Shown: piece after piece, positions 52,755-63,960 of the stretch | Layout: each line of letters starts with the position of its first letter | Numbering within the stretch: the first letter of the stretch is position 1 | Source: Streptomyces sp. NBC_00259 | GTDB taxonomy: Bacteria; Actinomycetota; Actinomycetes; Streptomycetales; Streptomycetaceae | Direction of reading: 5' to 3' | Assembly: GCF_036181745.1 (NCBI RefSeq) | Contig: NZ_CP108080.1 | Location: forward strand, 2,418,001-2,482,000 | DNA: 64,000 nt | Made by a program: the position numbers and the translations under genes | Notes under the pieces: generated by a model | Told to the model about the DNA's origin: nothing | What the model saw: only the letters and a program-made list of their open reading frames with translations | Databases searched by the model: none

Positions 52755-53915
52755 GTGGAACGACGCAGCTTCCTGCGCGGAGCGGTCATCGGCACCTCGG
52801 CCGCCGCCTTCGGCGGCACGCTGTGGCAGGGTGCCGCCTCCGCGGCACCGGCACAGCCCGGCCCCGGGCCGTACGGGGCGCTCGGCTCGGCCGACGCGAA
52901 CGGCATCCAGCTGCCCGCCGGGTTCACCAGCAGGGTGATCGCCCGGTCCGGACAGCAGGTCGGCTCCACCGGCTACGCCTGGCACAGCGCACCGGACGGC
53001 GGCGCCTGCTTCGCCGACGGCACGGGCTGGATCTACGTGTCCAACTCGGAGATCAACCCGTCGGGCGGGGCGAGCGCGGTCAGGTTCTCCTCGGCCGGCG
53101 CGATCACCGGCGCGTACCGGATCCTGTCGGGCACCCGCACCAACTGCGCGGGCGGAAAGACCCCGTGGAACACCTGGCTGTCCTGTGAGGAGGTCAGCCT
53201 CGGCTACGTCTACGAGACCGACCCGTGGGGGGTGAACGCGGCCGTCCGCCGGGACGCCATGGGCCGGTTCAAGCACGAGGCCGCGGCCGCCGACCCCGTC
53301 CGCAAGGTCGTCTATCTGACCGAGGACGAGACCAACGGCTGTCTCTACCGCTTCGTCCCCACCACCTGGGGCAGCCTCTCGTCGGGCACGCTCCAGGTCC
53401 TGGTCGCCGGAACCGCCACCTCCGGCTCCTTCACCTGGGCGAACGTCCCGGACCCGGACGGGTCCCCGACCGCGACCCGCAGCCAGGTGTCCGGCGCGAA
53501 GAAGTTCAACGGCGGCGAGGGCTGCCACTACGCCAATGACACCGTCTGGTTCACCACCAAGGGCGACAACCGCCTGTGGCAGCTCAACCTCACCGCCGGC
53601 ACCTACGAGCTGGCGTACGACGACTCCCTGGTGACGGGCGGCTCGGCCCCGCTGACCGGGGTGGACAACGTCACCGGCTCGTCCTCCGGCGACCTGTTCG
53701 TCGCGGAGGACGGCGGCAACATGGAGATCTGCGTCATCACCCCGGACGACGTCATCGCGCCGTTCCTGCGGATCGGCGGCCAGTCCGGTTCGGAGATCAC
53801 CGGACCGGCGTTCTCGCCGGACGGGAAGCGGCTGTACTTCTCCAGCCAGCGCGGCACGAGCGGCAGTTCCTCGGGCGGCATCACCTACGAGGTGACGGGG
53901 CCGTTCCGGGCGTAG
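52755..53915 (+). CDS. Tat-exported PhoX/DUF839-like protein
   Basis: 386-aa protein with a twin-arginine signal at the very start (ERRSFLRG) and an Ala-rich cleavage region. The rest follows the DUF839/PhoX pattern: WLSCEEVSLGYVYETDP, GRFKHEAAAADP, VVYLTEDETNGCLYRFVP and FNGGEGCHYANDTVWFTTKGDN. PhoX enzymes are calcium/iron-dependent alkaline phosphatases. Short DUF839 members like this one are mostly uncharacterised, so phosphatase activity is possible, not shown. GTG at 52755 follows GGAG by 5-6 nt. Its end overlaps the convergent regulator by 35 bp. Confidence 0.87.
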   Translation: MERRSFLRGAVIGTSAAAFGGTLWQGAASAAPAQPGPGPYGALGSADANGIQLPAGFTSRVIARSGQQVGSTGYAWHSAPDGGACFADGTGWIYVSNSEINPSGGASAVRFSSAGAITGAYRILSGTRTNCAGGKTPWNTWLSCEEVSLGYVYETDPWGVNAAVRRDAMGRFKHEAAAADPVRKVVYLTEDETNGCLYRFVPTTWGSLSSGTLQVLVAGTATSGSFTWANVPDPDGSPTATRSQVSGAKKFNGGEGCHYANDTVWFTTKGDNRLWQLNLTAGTYELAYDDSLVTGGSAPLTGVDNVTGSSSGDLFVAEDGGNMEICVITPDDVIAPFLRIGGQSGSEITGPAFSPDGKRLYFSSQRGTSGSSSGGITYEVTGPFRA

Positions 53916-54912
53916 GCACCCCCGGCGGTTCCGGATCCCGCTGGGCACGGCCCCTGAGCAGGGCGGTGCCCAGCGGCGTCATCGTGTGCAGCACCGCGTT
54001 GCCGTTGCGCAGGGTGACCACCAGCCCGGCCTCCCGCAGCACGCAGGCGTGCTGACTGGCCGAGGCCAGCGACACCCCGGCCCTGCGGGCCAGTTCGCTC
54101 GTCGTGCAGCCGCTGCCGATGGACTGCAGCACCGCCGAGCGGGTGTGACCGACGAGCCGGCCGAGCGACAGCCCGTCCCGCTCGCAGGTGACCGGGGAGC
54201 CCGTGTGCGTCACGGGATAGACCAGGGCGGGCGGCAGCTCCGGGTCCCGGCGGACCACGGGGGCGCCCCGGCAGAAGTACGACGGCTGCAGCAGCAGCCC
54301 GCGTCCTTCCAGCCGCACCTCCCGGTCGACCGGATAGTCCGCCTCCAGCACCGGGGCCCGCCAGCGCAGCATCGGCGGCAGCGAGGCGAGCAGCTCGTCC
54401 GCGCCGCCGTCGAGCAGCGCCCGGCCGCGGACGGCCCGGTCGGCCTCCACGGCGGCCTGGACGTGCGGCCAGTGCGGCTCCACGGCCGCCCGATGGTAGC
54501 TGCGCAGCGCCCCGACGAGCCGGTCCATCGACTCCGCCGCGCCGTCGGCGAGCCCGGCAAGCCGTCCGGACAGCACGCTGTGCGGGCGGTCGCCGGCGAG
54601 CAGCGCCAGCTCGGCGCGCAGTCTGCGCGCCGGGGTCGCCCGCACCGCTTCGAGGCCCTCCTCCAGACCGTCCAGCGCCTCGGGCGGGGTCAGAAAGTCG
54701 GGGAAATATCCGCGCGAGGGGACGAGCGCGGCCAGCAGACGCGTTTCACCGTTCAACCGGGCGCGGGTTAGCGTCCGCCATTCACCGAAGACGTTGGCGC
54801 CACGACGGTCCCGTAAACGATGAAAGCTCAGAATCGTTTCCCACAAAACGTCCGGTCTGGCCGCCATCCGAACCCTGGCGAGGTCATCACCGGTGAAGTG
54901 GATACGCAGCAC
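53881..54912 (-). CDS. ArsR-like HTH transcriptional regulator with DUF5937-type N-terminus
   Basis: 343-aa regulator. The N-terminal 200 residues (IHFTGDDLARVRMAARPDVLWE...) form the ligand/effector-like domain common to streptomycete DUF5937 ArsR relatives. A winged helix follows: VLQSIGSGCTTSELARRAGV, SLASASQHACVLREAGLV. No metal-binding Cys motif is visible, so the signal is unlikely to be arsenic. GTG at 54912 follows GTGGGGGTT. It converges with and overlaps the PhoX-like gene. Its promoter region carries TTGCAT...ATGCAA arms (54928-54968), a possible autoregulatory site. Confidence 0.78.
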   Translation of the reverse strand: MLRIHFTGDDLARVRMAARPDVLWETILSFHRLRDRRGANVFGEWRTLTRARLNGETRLLAALVPSRGYFPDFLTPPEALDGLEEGLEAVRATPARRLRAELALLAGDRPHSVLSGRLAGLADGAAESMDRLVGALRSYHRAAVEPHWPHVQAAVEADRAVRGRALLDGGADELLASLPPMLRWRAPVLEADYPVDREVRLEGRGLLLQPSYFCRGAPVVRRDPELPPALVYPVTHTGSPVTCERDGLSLGRLVGHTRSAVLQSIGSGCTTSELARRAGVSLASASQHACVLREAGLVVTLRNGNAVLHTMTPLGTALLRGRAQRDPEPPGVPTPGTAPSPRR

Positions 54913-54969
54913 GGAACCCCCACTGTTGCATCCGCAATCGCCCCCGTCATTGAGTATGCATGCAATCAC

Positions 54970-55320
54970 AGCACGTTACCACGGTGTTTCGGCCACAGTT
55001 GAAACGCATCGCGAAAGGGTGGGGCGAACCGAAAAGCTGTACGACGTCGGGCACGAAACCTTCGGGTACCGAGGGACGAGGCAAAGACCGTGGGGGGCTT
55101 TCCCCGTCTGGCGGCGGTCGGCGGAGGTTGCGGCTCCGTGTCCGGCATCGGTAATGGGGCGCGGCCGGCGGGTGGGGATCCGTCGACCGCGCCCCGCCTG
55201 TTCTTTGCTCAACGAATGGCGAAAATCAAGCTTCCGTTAAAGCCCGCTACTGGTCCGCCGTTCAACAGGATTCACCGAACCCGGACGCGCTCTCGGCAAC
55301 AGGACTCAGCAAAAGGAAAC
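54970..55320. other. Gene-free gap upstream of the ArsR-like gene and downstream of ppdK
   Basis: Nothing coding is convincing in this stretch. One 9-bp GC stem, GGGGCGCGG/CCGCGCCCC (55156-55164 with 55187-55195), is visible. Base composition is lower in GC near 55200-55320. Confidence 0.5.
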
Positions 55321-55361
55321 GAGCGGGACAGACACCTCCGCACAAGGTGTCCGTCCCGCTC
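55321..55361 (-). terminator. Terminator of ppdK
   Basis: Hairpin GAGCGGGAC-A-GACACCT/AGGTGTC-C-GTCCCGCTC with a single mismatch and a 7-nt loop. On the minus strand it is followed by GTTTCCTTTTG. It lies 69 bp after the ppdK stop. Confidence 0.88.
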
Positions 55362-55429
55362 GCTTCTCGGTGCGCCGGGGCCGCCGGCCGGTCGGTGAGG
55401 GTCGGGGACCTACCGACGGCCCCGGGGTC

Positions 55430-58138
<2,709 letters not shown>

Positions 58139-58587
58139 GGGTCTCGACTCCTCGAGGACTCGGTGGCTGCCCTGACGGCGAGGAACATACCCAGATCGAA
58201 GGCACCTGGGTACGTCCACTTGTCCGTCATTCGGCCGTAACCACCCGTCCGCCAGCAGATCGCAGGTTACCGATGCGTAAAGCAATGTGCCCCAGCATCT
58301 TCATCCCTCGAAGGGCGCTTGACTCAAAACAGGGAATCCCTGCTCAGATGAGCGCCCCACGAGGCATCTGAGTTCACTTATTGAACACAGAAGGGGTGGC
58401 ACTGAGTGCCACCCCTTCTGAAGTCACAGCCACCCCGAGACCGCTCATCTGAGCGCAACCCTTATCAAGGGTGGCGAGAATCACGCCGCTTCCAGGGGCC
58501 GAATTCCAGTATCCGGACCCGCGCCTGCCCGGATCCGGACCCTGCCCCGCAGGACCCGGAACCGCCGCCGGGAGCGCCGGCGACCGG
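58139..58587. other. Long intergenic region between ppdK and dusB with nested dyads
   Basis: 450 bp with no convincing gene. It carries the palindrome CAGGGAATCCCTG (58330-58342), a 13-bp inverted pair GCTCAGATGAGCG (58342-58354) and CGCTCATCTGAGC (58442-58454), and between these a 14-bp terminator hairpin. The ppdK promoter should lie here but no clear -35/-10 pair was found. Confidence 0.6.
58388..58420 (-). terminator. Strong terminator hairpin downstream of dusB
   Basis: Perfect 14-bp stem CAGAAGGGGTGGCA/TGCCACCCCTTCTG with a 5-nt loop, about 170 bp after the dusB stop. Confidence 0.85.
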
Positions 58588-59733
58588 TCAGCCCCCCGAA
58601 GTGTCCAGCTCCGCATCCTCGCCCACACCTGCACAGTCGTACGGGTCCTTCAGCCAGCCGTCCGGCAGAACGACCCGGTTGTTCCCCGACGTACGCCCAC
58701 GCGGCCCGTCCGCGCCCACCGGCCACGGCTGGTCCAGGTCCAGCTCGCTCAGCTGAGCACCCAGCTCCTCCAGCGACGAGGTCACCGCCAGCCTCTTGCG
58801 CATCTCGGAACCGACCGCGAAACCCTTCAGGTACCAGGCCACGTGCTTACGGAAGTCGATCACGCCACGGGACTCGTCCCCGATCCACTCCCCCAGCAAC
58901 CGGGCATGCCGCACCATCACGTCCGCGACCTCACGCAGCGACGGACGCGCATAGCCCCCGCCGCCCTCGAAGGCCGCCACGAGATCCCCGAACAGCCACG
59001 GCCGCCCCAGGCAGCCACGCCCCACGACCACCCCGTCACAGCCCGTCTCCCGCATCATCCGCAGAGCGTCGTCCGCCGACCAGATGTCGCCGTTGCCGAG
59101 CACCGGGATCTCCGGCACATGCTCCTTGAGCCGCGCGATCGCGTCCCAGTCCGCCGTGCCGCCGTAGTGCTGCGCCGCCGTACGCCCGTGCAGCGCGATC
59201 GCTGTGACGCCCGCCTGGACCGCGATCCGGCCGGCGTCGAGATACGTGATGTGGTCGTCGTCGATGCCCTTGCGCATCTTCATCGTCACCGGCAGATCCC
59301 CGGCGTTGCCGACGGCCTCGTCGAGGATGGCCCGCAACAGGTTCCGCTTGTACGGGAGCGCCGAACCACCGCCCTTGCGGGTCACCTTGGGCACCGGGCA
59401 GCCGAAGTTCAGATCGATGTGGTCGGCCAGATCCTCGTCCACGATCATGCGGACCGCCTTGCCGACGGTGACCGGGTCCACTCCGTACAACTGGATCGAG
59501 CGCGGCGTCTCGGTCTCGTCGAAATGGATGAGCTGCATCGTCTTCTCATTGCGCTCGACCAGCGCCCGCGTCGTGATCATCTCGCTGACGAACAGCCCCT
59601 TGCCGCCCGAGAACTCACGACAAAGGGTGCGGAACGGGGCGTTCGTGATGCCGGCCATGGGCGCGAGCACCACCGGGGGCTGCACGGTGTGCGGACCGAT
59701 GGACAGCATGGAGGGCTGGGCGAGCGTGGTCAT
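58588..59733 (-). CDS. dusB: tRNA-dihydrouridine synthase (DusB type)
   Basis: 381-aa FMN-dependent enzyme reducing uridines in the tRNA D-loop. The TIM-barrel motifs VVLAPMAGITNAPFRTLCRE, HIDLNFGCPVPKVTRKGGG (with the catalytic Cys), LPVTMKMRKGIDDDHITYL, ALHGRTAAQHYGGTADW and VLGNGDIWSADDALRMM are all present. The C-terminal helical tRNA-binding domain follows. ATG at 59733. It diverges from a DHA2 exporter gene. Confidence 0.95.
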   Translation of the reverse strand: MTTLAQPSMLSIGPHTVQPPVVLAPMAGITNAPFRTLCREFSGGKGLFVSEMITTRALVERNEKTMQLIHFDETETPRSIQLYGVDPVTVGKAVRMIVDEDLADHIDLNFGCPVPKVTRKGGGSALPYKRNLLRAILDEAVGNAGDLPVTMKMRKGIDDDHITYLDAGRIAVQAGVTAIALHGRTAAQHYGGTADWDAIARLKEHVPEIPVLGNGDIWSADDALRMMRETGCDGVVVGRGCLGRPWLFGDLVAAFEGGGGYARPSLREVADVMVRHARLLGEWIGDESRGVIDFRKHVAWYLKGFAVGSEMRKRLAVTSSLEELGAQLSELDLDQPWPVGADGPRGRTSGNNRVVLPDGWLKDPYDCAGVGEDAELDTSGG

Positions 59734-59773
59734 TGGCCCATTGTCGCGCATTCCCCAAGTCGTTAGTTAGACG

Positions 59774-59786
59774 TACTATGCATGCA
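59774..59786 (+). promoter_or_regulatory. Leaderless promoter of the DHA2 exporter gene
   Basis: TACTAT (-10, 59774-59779) is 6 nt before the ATG at 59786, leaving no room for a ribosome-binding site. A GTCGTTAGTTAGAC sequence just upstream is a possible operator. Confidence 0.55.
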
Positions 59787-61255
59787 TGCCAGCGTCAGAG
59801 CCCACGCCCGAGCCGAGCCGCCGACGAAGGCTGCTGATCCTGGCCATCTGCTGCATGAGCCTGCTGATCGTCAGCCTGGACAACACCGTCCTCAACGTCG
59901 CCCTGCCCTCCATGCGCAGCGATCTGAACGCCACCGTCGCCGGCATGCAGTGGACCATCGACGCCTACACCCTCGTCCTCGCCTCCCTCCTCATGCTCGC
60001 CGGATCCACCGCCGACCGCATCGGCCGCCGCAAGGTCTTCAAGACCGGACTCGTCCTCTTCAGCCTCGGCTCCGTCCTCTGCTCCCTCGCGCCGAACCTC
60101 GAATCCCTCGTCGCCTTCCGCATGATCCAGGCCATCGGCGGCTCCATGCTCAACCCCGTCGCCATGTCGATCATCACTAACACCTTCACCGACCCCCGCG
60201 AACGCGCCCGCGCCATCGGCGCCTGGGGCGCCGTCGTCGGCATATCCATGGCCGCGGGACCGGTCGTCGGCGGCCTCCTCGTCGACACCGTCGGCTGGCG
60301 CTCCATCTTCTGGATCAACGTCCCGGTCGGCCTCACCGCCCTGCTCCTCACCTGGCGCTACGTCACCGAGTCCCGCGCCCCCAAGCCACGCCGCCCCGAC
60401 CCCGTCGGCCAGCTCCTCGTCATCACCCTCCTCGGCTCGGTCACCTACGCGATCATCGAAGCGCCCACCGAAGGACCCGGCGCCGTCCTCCCCTTCACCG
60501 CCCTCGCCGCCCTCGCCCTCGCCGCACTCCTCGCCTACGAGCCCCGACGCCCCGAACCCCTCATCGACCTGCGCTTCTTCCGCTCCGCCCCGTTCAGCGG
60601 CGCAACCGTCATAGCGATCAGCGCATTCGCCGCACTCAGCGGCTTCCTCTTCCTCAACACCCTCTACCTGCAGGACGTACGCGGACTCTCCGCCCTCCAG
60701 GCCGGCCTCTACATGCTCCCCATGGCCGCACTCACCTTCATCTGCGCCCCGCTGTCGGGCCGCATCGTGGGCAACCGCGGCCCACGACTGCCACTGATCG
60801 TCGCCGGAATCTCCATGGCCGCGTGCGGACTGCTCTTCGCCGCCTTCGAGGCCGAGACCTCCACCCCGCTCCTCTTCACGGGATACGTCCTCTTCGGCCT
60901 CGGCTTCGGCATGGTCAACGCCCCCATCACCAACACCGCCGTCTCCGGCATGCCCCGCTCCCAGGCCGGCGTCGCCGCGGCGGTCGCCTCCACCAGCCGC
61001 CAGACCGGCGCGACCCTCGGCGTCGCCGTCATCGGCTCCGTCCTGGCCGCCGGCACGAGCACCGCGAACCCCACGGCCGGCTTCGTCGAGGCCGGCCGCC
61101 CCGCCTGGTGGATCATCATGGCCTGCGGCCTGTCCGTCCTGGTCGTGGGCCTCGCGACGAGCGGCCGCTGGGCACGCGAAACGGCACGCCGGACGGCGCA
61201 GCGCCTGGAGGCGGTCACTCCACGCACTCCGGCGGACAGCCACGCGTCGTCCTGA
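59786..61255 (+). CDS. DHA2-family (14-helix) drug exporter of the MFS
   Basis: 489-aa drug:H+ antiporter. Motif D1-like LDNTVLNVALPSMRSDL lies in the first helix; GSTADRIGRRKVF (motif A) follows, with antiporter motif C around VGISMAAGPVVGGLLVDTVG and GWRSIFWINVPVG. This is the QacA/EmrB-like group exporting hydrophobic or cationic compounds. The transcript is probably leaderless (TACTAT 6 nt before the ATG). It is divergent from dusB. No linked regulator gene is in the window. Confidence 0.92.
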   Translation: MPASEPTPEPSRRRRLLILAICCMSLLIVSLDNTVLNVALPSMRSDLNATVAGMQWTIDAYTLVLASLLMLAGSTADRIGRRKVFKTGLVLFSLGSVLCSLAPNLESLVAFRMIQAIGGSMLNPVAMSIITNTFTDPRERARAIGAWGAVVGISMAAGPVVGGLLVDTVGWRSIFWINVPVGLTALLLTWRYVTESRAPKPRRPDPVGQLLVITLLGSVTYAIIEAPTEGPGAVLPFTALAALALAALLAYEPRRPEPLIDLRFFRSAPFSGATVIAISAFAALSGFLFLNTLYLQDVRGLSALQAGLYMLPMAALTFICAPLSGRIVGNRGPRLPLIVAGISMAACGLLFAAFEAETSTPLLFTGYVLFGLGFGMVNAPITNTAVSGMPRSQAGVAAAVASTSRQTGATLGVAVIGSVLAAGTSTANPTAGFVEAGRPAWWIIMACGLSVLVVGLATSGRWARETARRTAQRLEAVTPRTPADSHASS

Positions 61256-61378
61256 TCCCTGTCCCGCAGCCCTGCTGAATCCCGCCGACGCCGAGTGCAC
61301 GTCCGCGACTTTCGCTACTCTGAGTGTCCAGCACAACACGCGTGGCTGTCTGGCCCGCACGGGTGGGGAAGGCGCATC

Positions 61379-61996
61379 ATGACCCTGATGCTTGAGCGAC
61401 CGACGACGATAGAGGCTGCGGACGGCCCACCGCCCTTCCAGGCGATGTGCCAGACCTTGCTGACCATGGAGGTGCCCGACGGCTACCGGGCAGAGATCGT
61501 CGGGGGAAACATCGTCATGTCGCCGTGGTCCAGGGGTTTCTACCTGCCCGTAATGCGCTCGATCCGCGCACAACTGGAGCCGCACGCACGCAAGGACCAC
61601 GTCGTCGACCACGCCCCGTTCCTGTTCACCTTTCCGGGGGAAGAGCGAGCCTACGGTCCCGACATCTACGCCGCGGCGGCATCCGCCTTCCGGACCGATG
61701 CCCGGCACCTCGACGGCGAGGCCCTCTCGTTCGCCTGCGAGCTGACGTCACCCGCCACCCGCCTGGTGGACTGGCAGGACAAGGCCCCTGTCTACGGCAG
61801 GGCAGGCGTCCCCGTGTACCTGCTCATCGACATGGAAGAGGCAGCCGCCACGGTCTTCTGGAGCCCGTCCGAGAAGGGCTATCTCTCGCGTACGACGGTT
61901 CCGTTCGGCGGCAAGCTCGAGATTCCCGACCCGTTCGGCTGTGAACTCGACACCTCCGGTTTCGAGGTACCCAGCAGGACCACCACCGAGAGCTGA
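61379..61996 (+). CDS. Uma2-family (DUF820) putative restriction-like endonuclease
   Basis: 205-aa protein of the Uma2 family, PD-(D/E)XK fold, extremely expanded in Streptomyces and cyanobacteria. PDGYRAEIVGGNIVMSP opens the domain. The predicted active-site residues are the Asp of AYGPDIYA, the Glu of FACELTSPATR and the Lys of WQDKAPVYGRAGVPVYLLID. The biological role of the family is not established. The ATG at 61379 follows GGGGAAGGCGC. It stands alone. Confidence 0.85.
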   Translation: MTLMLERPTTIEAADGPPPFQAMCQTLLTMEVPDGYRAEIVGGNIVMSPWSRGFYLPVMRSIRAQLEPHARKDHVVDHAPFLFTFPGEERAYGPDIYAAAASAFRTDARHLDGEALSFACELTSPATRLVDWQDKAPVYGRAGVPVYLLIDMEEAAATVFWSPSEKGYLSRTTVPFGGKLEIPDPFGCELDTSGFEVPSRTTTES

Positions 61997-62006
61997 GGCC
62001 CGTCCC

Positions 62007-62252
62007 TCAGCAGCCGTCGGCCCCACGCGCGCGGGCGCCGGCCCTGGTGCGGGAGGCCGAGGTGGCGCGCTGGGGGTGGCGGCGGACGTACTCCGCCTCC
62101 AGGGCAGCCATCCGGGCGGTGTGCGTCTCCAGGGCGTCGTCCGATCCATAGAGCAGCGTCTCGTGACGCGTGCGGTGGATGGCCTCCAATTCCTTCAGCA
62201 GCAGCCCTTCGTCCAACTGCTCCGGTGCCACTCCGCGGTCCCGCTCGGCCAT
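62007..62252 (-). CDS. Small conserved protein (DUF6158-like)
   Basis: 81-aa protein. LLLKELEAIHRTRHETLLYG followed by SDDALETHTARMAALEAEYVRR resembles a streptomycete family annotated DUF6158, recalled from memory. It is helical and cytoplasmic, with a basic Ala/Arg tail. RBS GGAGG lies about 8 nt before the ATG. It follows on from the DUF6243-like gene but is separated from it by a terminator. Confidence 0.75.
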   Translation of the reverse strand: MAERDRGVAPEQLDEGLLLKELEAIHRTRHETLLYGSDDALETHTARMAALEAEYVRRHPQRATSASRTRAGARARGADGC

Positions 62253-62322
62253 GACTCACACCTCCGGATCGATACTTCCCTCCATCATGGACCGGATCCG
62301 CCGACGGCAGCGGGAAGCAGAT

Positions 62323-62355
62323 CGGGCCCGGATCACGAGAAGTGATCCGGGCCCG
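62323..62355. terminator. Hairpin terminator after the DUF6243-like gene
   Basis: Perfect 14-bp stem CGGGCCCGGATCAC/GTGATCCGGGCCCG with a 5-nt loop, 18 bp downstream of the gene's stop on the minus strand. Confidence 0.85.
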
Positions 62356-62372
62356 ACCGAGGTGAGTGAGCG

Positions 62373-62600
62373 TCAGCTCTGGGCGTCCGTCCCGCTCTGG
62401 GACGGCTCGGCGGTCTCGCCGTTCTCGCCCTGCTCGGCACCCTGCGCGCGCTCGCGCATCTTGCGCAGGAGTTCCTGCTTCTGGTCGGCGGTCGCCTGGC
62501 GGTCGGCCTGGCGCGCCGGACCGTTGTCGTGCTGGTCGGCGCGGGACAGCTTCTTGCGCTGTCCGCCCACGCCGAGGAGGTTGTTACGGCTCTTGGCCAC
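62373..62600 (-). CDS. Small conserved protein (DUF6243-like)
   Basis: 75-aa hydrophilic protein starting MAKSRNNLLGVGGQRKKLSR, a signature of a streptomycete family annotated DUF6243 (from memory). A Gln/Glu-rich tail follows. It is probably disordered and cytoplasmic, of unknown function. It has its own terminator and is monocistronic. Confidence 0.78.
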   Translation of the reverse strand: MAKSRNNLLGVGGQRKKLSRADQHDNGPARQADRQATADQKQELLRKMRERAQGAEQGENGETAEPSQSGTDAQS

Positions 62601-62789
62601 GGTGTTCTCCCATCGTGGTGAGAAGTGATCCGGATGTCAGCTGGTGGGGGCGGTACGTGGCCGCCGCACTCTCACTCGTAGATCTGGAAGAAGGAGGACA
62701 TGCGAGTGACGGTACCGCCCGGCGCAGGGCCGGACACCTGATTTTCCCGGTGCGTCGAGGGAGGCGGGACACGGGAGAACAGATGACGA

Positions 62790-62813
62790 CTGACAGATAT
62801 TGAAATCTGTCAG
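62790..62813. promoter_or_regulatory. 24-bp operator-like dyad upstream of the aldo/keto reductase gene
   Basis: CTGACAGAT-ATTGAA-ATCTGTCAG, a perfect 9-bp inverted repeat in an AT-rich island, 61 bp before the ATG. It is suited to a TetR or MarR dimer; a probable TetR gene follows the reductase. Confidence 0.7.
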
Positions 62814-62873
62814 CTGTCCTGCCATAGTCGTTATCACAACGTCCGCTTTCCCCTCCCCCGAGGAGCTCTTCGC

Positions 62874-63884
62874 ATGACCATCCCCACCCGCCCGCTCGGC
62901 ACCACCGGCCCCCGCGTCTCCGCCCTGGGTCTCGGCGCCATGGGCATGTCCGCGCTGTACGGCGACGCCGACCGTTCGGAGTCCATCGCGACGGTCCATG
63001 CCGCGCTCGACGCCGGCGTCACGTTGATCGACACGGGCGACTTCTACGGCATGGGCCACAACGAGCTGCTGATCGGCGAGGCGCTCCGCGCCGCTCCGGC
63101 GGCCGCCCGCGAGAAGGCGCTGATCAGCGTGAAGTTCGGTGCGCTGCGTGATCCGGACGGCGGCTGGTCCGGGTATGACGGCCGCCCTGCCGCGGTGAAG
63201 AACTTCGCGGCGTATTCGCTGCAGCGTCTCGGCACCGACCACATCGACGTCTACCGGATCGCCCGGGTCGACCCCGGCGTACCGGTCGAGGAGACGGTCG
63301 GGGCCATCGCCGAGCTGGTCGAGGCGGGGCACGTGCGGCACATCGGTATGTCCGAGGTCGGTGCGGAGACCCTGCGCCGGGCGGCCTCGGTCGCGCCGAT
63401 CTCCGACCTGCAGATCGAGTACTCGCTGATCTCGCGCGGCATCGAGGACGCCATCCTGCCCACGGCCCGTGAGCTGGGCATCGGCGTCACGGCGTACGGC
63501 GTGCTGTCGCGCGGCCTGATCAGTGGCCACTTCACCGGCGACCGGAAGCTGGCGGCGAACGACTTCCGTGGCATGAGCCCGCGTTTCCAGGGTGAGAATC
63601 TGCGGCACAACCTCGACCTCGTCGAGCAGCTCCGCAAGATCGCCGAGCAGAAGGGTGTCTCGGTCGCCCAGATCGCGATCGCCTGGGTGCTGTCCCGGGG
63701 CGAGGACGTCGTGCCGCTGGTCGGTGCCCGTCGCAGGGACCGGCTCTCCGAGGCGCTGGGTGCGCTGGACGTCACGCTCGACGCGGCCGATCTGGAGGCG
63801 ATCGAGCGGGCCGTGCCGCGTGGCGCGGCGGCCGGTGAGCGCTACCCGGAGGGGCAGATGGCGCATCTCGACAGCGAGCACTGA
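62874..63884 (+). CDS. Aldo/keto reductase
   Basis: 336-aa NADPH-dependent oxidoreductase with the (beta/alpha)8 AKR fold. RPLGTTGPRVSALGLGAMGM opens the barrel. LIDTGDFYGMGHNE holds the catalytic Asp and Tyr, and ISVKFGAL the Lys. The usual catalytic His position reads VYRIARVDP, so the fourth residue differs, as in several AKR13-like members. RBS GAGGAGC. The upstream 24-bp dyad and the following probable TetR gene suggest induction by a small carbonyl compound. Confidence 0.9.
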   Translation: MTIPTRPLGTTGPRVSALGLGAMGMSALYGDADRSESIATVHAALDAGVTLIDTGDFYGMGHNELLIGEALRAAPAAAREKALISVKFGALRDPDGGWSGYDGRPAAVKNFAAYSLQRLGTDHIDVYRIARVDPGVPVEETVGAIAELVEAGHVRHIGMSEVGAETLRRAASVAPISDLQIEYSLISRGIEDAILPTARELGIGVTAYGVLSRGLISGHFTGDRKLAANDFRGMSPRFQGENLRHNLDLVEQLRKIAEQKGVSVAQIAIAWVLSRGEDVVPLVGARRRDRLSEALGALDVTLDAADLEAIERAVPRGAAAGERYPEGQMAHLDSEH

Positions 63885-63960
63885 GAGTGGTCGTCGAGGG
63901 GGCGGCGGCCGGCACCGGGTCGTGTCGGTCGTGTCAGTCGTGAAGGGTAACGTCACTGCC

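Noticed and set aside
58374..58634. 86-codon minus-strand frame between ppdK and dusB
   Set aside because: It runs through the terminator hairpin and overlaps the end of dusB; no ribosome-binding site and no protein-like composition.
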